A stretch of 8,953 nt of DNA from JAWLEV01 sp046538105. Its GTDB lineage: Bacteria; Chloroflexota; Anaerolineae; UBA1429. The stretch is from positions 1 to 8,953 of the forward strand of contig JBKHJO010000077.1 in NCBI GenBank assembly GCA_046538105.1, given 5' to 3'. Shown here in pieces: positions 6,901 to 8,953 of the stretch (positions are counted from its first letter, which is position 1; each line of letters opens with the position of its first letter). A program made the translations under genes and the position numbers. The notes beneath the pieces were generated by a model. That model saw only the letters and a program-made list of their open reading frames with translations. It had not been told where the DNA came from and searched no databases.

Positions 6901-7319
6901 GGGCACGTCTGCCCATCTCCCTGGAGGTGGAGGGCGAGACGATCAATCTGGCCCCAGAAGAGGTCACGGTGAACGTGGAGGCCGCCGAGGGGCTATCCGT
7001 CGCCTCCGAGCACGGGATCACGGTGGCCATAGAGATGGCCCTCAGCGACAAACTCCGAGCCGAGGGGTGGGTGCGTGACATTGTGCGGCACGTACAGATC
7101 CTGCGCCAGGAGGTCGACTATGAACTTGACGACCGCGTCACCGTGGGACTGTTTGGTCTGGATCGGGAACTGGCCGAGGCTGTGGCGCAATTTGAACAGT
7201 ACCTGCGCCAGGAGACGCTCTGCCGCACCCTGCTCACCGAGGACGACGGCGAGCCCTGGGATGCGCAAAAAAGGCTGGAACTGGACGAAAAGGCCATAGA
7301 GGTGGCCGTCAGGGGTTGA
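3954..7319 (+). CDS. ileS: Isoleucyl-tRNA synthetase, type 2, with altered HIGH and KMSKS motifs
   Basis: Cytosolic class Ia enzyme that activates isoleucine with ATP and charges tRNA-Ile; 1121 residues. The N-terminal part reads DGPITANNPMGVHHGWGR, so the HIGH position holds Gly56-Val-His-His59. The KMSKS position holds PMHKS (660-664). The editing (CP1) domain is present: WTTTPWT (271-277) and GTGIVHIAPGCGAEDF, where the His common in bacterial type 1 enzymes is Cys389 while Asp393 is kept. Paired CxxC motifs at 229/232 and 456/459, and at 527/530 and 570/573, probably bind zinc. The anticodon-binding part has LSNWYIRRSRRRFW. The C-terminal 200 or so residues resemble the long extension of eukaryote-like enzymes, and the C-terminal zinc cysteines of E. 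coli-type IleRS are absent. These traits place it in the type 2, often mupirocin-resistant, class. It is controlled by the T-box upstream and ends in its own terminator. The identity is firm; antibiotic tolerance is inferred. Confidence 0.96.
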   Translation: MTFEDVPTDVDFVAQEKELLRFWDDTNTFEKMRKLHKGQPPWSFIDGPITANNPMGVHHGWGRTYKDLFNRYWTMRGRELRYQNGFDCQGLWVEVEVEKELGFESKRDIEDYGLDRFVRKCKERVLRCAAQQTEQSIRLGYWMDWNNTERLRWLADALEEDPSRTITIQGPEGPVTDTVEGIVGRLGMPELGGSYFTFSNENNYMIWRFLKKCHDNGWLYRGVDVMPWCPRCATGISQHEIVTDGYEELTHPAVTLRFPLREREKESLLAWTTTPWTLTSNVAAAVGPDLTYVKVRQDDQILYLSKGATNILEGEYEVLDELEGSEMEGWTYDGPFDDLDVAHRPGGYTHLKQLIRDVEETVAEAHRVILWDEVGEEEGTGIVHIAPGCGAEDFLLGQEHHLPLIAPLDEEGVFASEMGWLGGEHVSEVASPIFDNLREKGLLYHVQDYTHRYPICWRCKTELVFRLVDEWFIDMDNLRHRMMEITKQIRWIPSFGLDRELDWLRNMDDWMISKKRYWGLALPIWECPDCGHYEVIGDEVELEERAVEGWEDFEDHSPHRPHIDAVKIACPECGGEMSRIPDVGNPWLDAGIVSFSTLRYRSDREYWEKWYPADWISESFPGQFRNWFYSMLAMATVLDNSPPFLENFSYALLLDEDGRPMHKSWGNMIEFNEAADAMGVDVMRWLYCAHKPENNLLFGYQRADQVRRQFLIPLWNVYKFFATYARLDDWAPSQEEFDPSNPEGDAPQSDNPLDCWIVGRINQVAAECTEQLENSDSYSATMAIEAFLDDLSNWYIRRSRRRFWKSERDADKETAYATLYYVLVRFMRLLAPFTPFVTEAAYQNLVRNVQPKAYESVHHTDWPVADMSAIDETLIAETDFARDVASLGLAARNSAGIKVRQPLARALVYAEDAPHDLSRELVEIVADELNVKSLERVEEESALVNYELVPDGSLLGPKYGSTFPKIRAALAKTNAAPLVKRLRARLPISLEVEGETINLAPEEVTVNVEAAEGLSVASEHGITVAIEMALSDKLRAEGWVRDIVRHVQILRQEVDYELDDRVTVGLFGLDRELAEAVAQFEQYLRQETLCRTLLTEDDGEPWDAQKRLELDEKAIEVAVRG

Positions 7320-7327
7320 GGTAGGCT

Positions 7328-7370
7328 AAAGGCCTCTATGGTCTTGGAGATCCTGGAGGCCTTTTTCTCT
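7328..7370 (+). terminator. Rho-independent terminator after ileS, overlapping the convergent gene
   Basis: AAAGGCCTC (7328-7336) pairs with GAGGCCTTT (7356-7364). An inner helix GGTCT/AGATCC (7340-7344 with 7348-7353, one bulged T) extends the hairpin, and TTTTTCTCTT follows from 7362. It lies 8 nt after the ileS stop codon. On the minus strand the stem is followed by only three T residues, so it would be a weak terminator for the opposing gene. Most of it overlaps the last codons of that gene. Confidence 0.85.
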
Positions 7371-8001
7371 TGGATCGATAGTCCTGTAAAAAGAAGCCAC
7401 GCGGCGTCTCTCCCGTGGACTGCATAAAGGTACCGGGAGAGGATCGGAGATCCAGATGCAACGTCGGCTCCTTGCCAGGATAGTTGGGATCATAGAGAAA
7501 TATGGTCGCCCTCTGAGCAACCTCATCCAGGTCGTATCCCACCGCCACCACCTGATGATTCCGCGTGGGGGGCTCCCAGGATCTGGCATAAATCATCAAC
7601 AAAACGGACGGTTGTAGCCGGGCAATGTTATACCTTAACTTGGGGAACTCTTTCCGGATGGTGGACCGCGCCACCGCCTCGTCCTCTTTGAACATCCTGC
7701 GCAGTATGCGAAGGGGCCCCATGGGCAGTTGGAGGCTATTCATCTGTCGCTTCCACAGATAACGATACAGGGCGTCGCCCGGGCGGGGCACCGTCGTCCG
7801 GCGCGGAACGGGCAATCCGGCGTGATAGTAGTCCAGGGCCGCATAGCACATTCCCCCGCACAAACCATAGACTACGGGCCCCAGGGTAACGTCCCCGATA
7901 AAGGGCGGTCTCAAAGATAGCGCATAGTTGTAGCGATTGGGAAAGCGAAAGCCCATCTCTTCCGCCTTACAGACGCGCAAGGACGTCATGGCTATACTCA
8001 A
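7336..8001 (-). CDS. Uncharacterised protein with papain-like Cys-His-Asp signature
   Basis: A 221-residue protein of unknown function. No signal peptide or membrane segment is visible, so it is probably cytosolic. Three motifs in the expected order suggest a papain/C39-like fold: VVYGLCGGMCYAALDYY with candidate nucleophile Cys48 (and a second cysteine, Cys52), RNHQVVAVGYD with His149, and IFLYDPNYPG with Asp171. The GLCGGM motif followed by an aromatic helix resembles proteins usually annotated as hypothetical, so activity is uncertain and it could be a non-peptidase. The chosen start is TTG at 8001, with GAGGG 5 nt upstream (8007-8011). An ATG at 7989 would give 217 residues but has a poor ribosome binding site. 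The C-terminus is basic and proline-rich (RSKRKRPPGSPRP) and its codons overlap the ileS terminator. It follows the oxidoreductase gene by 65 nt on the same strand and may share its transcript. Confidence 0.75.
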   Translation of the reverse strand: MSIAMTSLRVCKAEEMGFRFPNRYNYALSLRPPFIGDVTLGPVVYGLCGGMCYAALDYYHAGLPVPRRTTVPRPGDALYRYLWKRQMNSLQLPMGPLRILRRMFKEDEAVARSTIRKEFPKLRYNIARLQPSVLLMIYARSWEPPTRNHQVVAVGYDLDEVAQRATIFLYDPNYPGKEPTLHLDLRSSPGTFMQSTGETPRGFFLQDYRSKRKRPPGSPRP

Positions 8002-8066
8002 CGCTTCCCTCTCTCATGGGGCATATTTCACCATGACGGGGAACCGGACTTTTCCCTGCATTCGAG
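8002..8066 (-). other. Short gap between the two minus-strand genes
   Basis: These 65 nt hold the ribosome binding site GAGGG (8007-8011) of the downstream gene and a small GGGAA/TTCCC hairpin (8039-8043 with 8052-8056) with no T-tract on the minus strand. I see no clear promoter or terminator, which fits co-transcription of the two genes. Confidence 0.5.
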
Positions 8067-8953
8067 TCAGTCTTCCAGTTCCTTTAAAACAACCTCACGC
8101 CTCTCCTCTGCCGATTTGTAGATGGCGTCAATGACGGCCTGCACGTCCAAGACCTGCTCGGGCACGACGAGACATTCGGTCTCGCCCCGCACACAATCGA
8201 CAAAGTGGGCGATCTCTTTGGTATGGGGCTCCACGTCGGCAAGGCCGCTGGGCGCGATGTCGACCATACCCTCGTGCACATCTTTGAAGATGCGCAGCGG
8301 CTCCATCGACGCCCCGCCCTCTGTACCCAGGATGCGCATTTCGCTCTGGTTCTGTCCGATATGGGCCGCCCAGCAGGCCCTGAGGATGAGGGTTGCGTCG
8401 TCCTCAAAACGGACCAGGGCCACGCTCGTATCGTCCACGTCGAACGTCTCTGGATCCCAGGCACCCCAGACGTTGGCCACGCCGCTGCGTTTGCCAAATA
8501 TATCGTAGACCATCCCCGAGACAGCCACCGGCTTGGGGTTACCCATAAGCCACATGGTCTGATCGAGGGCATGCACGCCGATATCGATAAGGGCGCCACC
8601 CCCCTGGAACTTTTTTTGAGTAAAGACGCCCCAGCCCGGGATGCCGCGGCGCCGCATGTAGGTGGCCTCGCCATAGTAGATATCCCCCAGTTCGCCGGCG
8701 TCCACAAAGCGTTTCAATGTCTGAACCTCGGGAGTGAAGCGCTGGTGCAGTCCGACTTGCAGCACCAGGTCGCGCTTCCGCGCCGCCTCGACCATCTCCC
8801 GCCCCTCCTGCACGTTCATGGCGATGGGCTTTTCGCACAGGACGTGCAGCCCCGCTTCCAGCGCCACAAGGGTCATCTCCTTGTGGGCGAAATTGGGTGT
8901 GCAGACAGAGACGGCGTCCAGTTCCTCTTTTTCCAGCATCTCCTTGCAGCCGT
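8067..8953 (-). CDS. Gfo/Idh/MocA-family oxidoreductase, N-terminus beyond the window
   Basis: Probable NAD(P)-dependent dehydrogenase acting on a sugar, inositol or related polyol; the substrate cannot be read from the sequence. The frame is open to the right edge. The ATG at 8939 is internal: the preceding codons continue as G-C-K-E before M-L-E-K-E-E-L, the usual end of the Rossmann-fold repeat, so the GxGxxG cofactor motif and roughly the first 60-70 residues are missing. Visible family marks are DAVSVCTPNFAH, CEKPIAMN with the EKP motif (codons 8826-8834), and the catalytic-type pattern ALIDIGVHALDQ, with the Asp codon at 8583-8585 and the His codon at 8571-8573. The C-terminal domain ends normally (IDAIYKSAEERREVVL). 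The 65-nt spacing to the next minus-strand gene suggests an operon. A link to rhamnose use with rhaB is possible but not shown, given distance and opposite strands. Confidence 0.9.
   Translation of the reverse strand, partial: GCKEMLEKEELDAVSVCTPNFAHKEMTLVALEAGLHVLCEKPIAMNVQEGREMVEAARKRDLVLQVGLHQRFTPEVQTLKRFVDAGELGDIYYGEATYMRRRGIPGWGVFTQKKFQGGGALIDIGVHALDQTMWLMGNPKPVAVSGMVYDIFGKRSGVANVWGAWDPETFDVDDTSVALVRFEDDATLILRACWAAHIGQNQSEMRILGTEGGASMEPLRIFKDVHEGMVDIAPSGLADVEPHTKEIAHFVDCVRGETECLVVPEQVLDVQAVIDAIYKSAEERREVVLKELED

Noticed and set aside
8122..8838. Open frames on both strands inside the oxidoreductase gene
   Set aside because: The frame with EKP and the D-I-G-V-H pattern accounts for this DNA; the others have no family features.
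8939..8953. ATG at 8939 as the true start of the oxidoreductase
   Set aside because: The frame stays open to the window edge and the protein would lack the whole nucleotide-binding N-terminus.
2..8953. A joint sugar-use operon of rhaB with the Gfo/Idh/MocA oxidoreductase
   Set aside because: The genes are about 6.5 kb apart, on opposite strands, with ileS and a terminator between them.

Overview
The window looks like chromosomal DNA from a free-living bacterium, most plausibly a member of the Chloroflexota (Anaerolineae-like). Three things point there. A secreted protein ends in a V-W-L-P-L-I-T-R tail, resembling the V-Y-L-P-L-V-type C-terminal tails recalled from many exported Chloroflexota proteins. 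The isoleucyl-tRNA synthetase is of the eukaryote/archaea-like type 2 class. A T-box leader precedes that gene. This is inference; no marker in the window fixes the taxon. Most genes are GC-rich, but the middle of the secreted-protein gene is clearly lower in GC.

Layout from left to right. (1) 2-1495 (+) is a complete rhamnulokinase (rhaB). (2) 1496-1974 is a long non-coding stretch with a 9-bp inverted repeat overlapping a candidate promoter and a roughly 220-nt leader. (3) 1975-3483 (+) encodes a secreted multidomain protein: signal peptide, a few beta-propeller-like repeats, a C39-like (papain-fold) cysteine peptidase domain, an Fn3-like domain and the LPLI tail. (4) 3484-3953 is a regulatory region: a 12-bp palindrome, a good sigma-70-type promoter, and an isoleucine T-box riboswitch with clearly readable antiterminator and terminator. 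(5) 3954-7319 (+) is ileS, 1121 residues, with both class I signature motifs altered (GVHH in place of HIGH, PMHKS in place of KMSKS). (6) A Rho-independent terminator follows and overlaps the 3' end of the convergent gene. (7) 7336-8001 (-) encodes a cytosolic protein of unknown function with a papain-like Cys/His/Asp arrangement. (8) 8067-8953 (-) is a Gfo/Idh/MocA-family oxidoreductase whose N-terminus lies beyond the right edge.

The genes do not form one pathway. RhaB and the Gfo/Idh/MocA protein both suggest sugar use, but they lie 6.5 kb apart on opposite strands. The T-box and ileS form one functional unit: uncharged tRNA-Ile should favour the antiterminator and turn on synthetase expression. 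The two minus-strand genes are 65 nt apart and may be co-transcribed.

I see no CRISPR array, tRNA, rRNA, insertion sequence or integrase. The most noteworthy item is the altered-motif IleRS, because a GXHH signature has been linked in some type 2 IleRS enzymes to very strong mupirocin resistance. The rest is fairly ordinary, and I do not see a convincing new multi-gene system.
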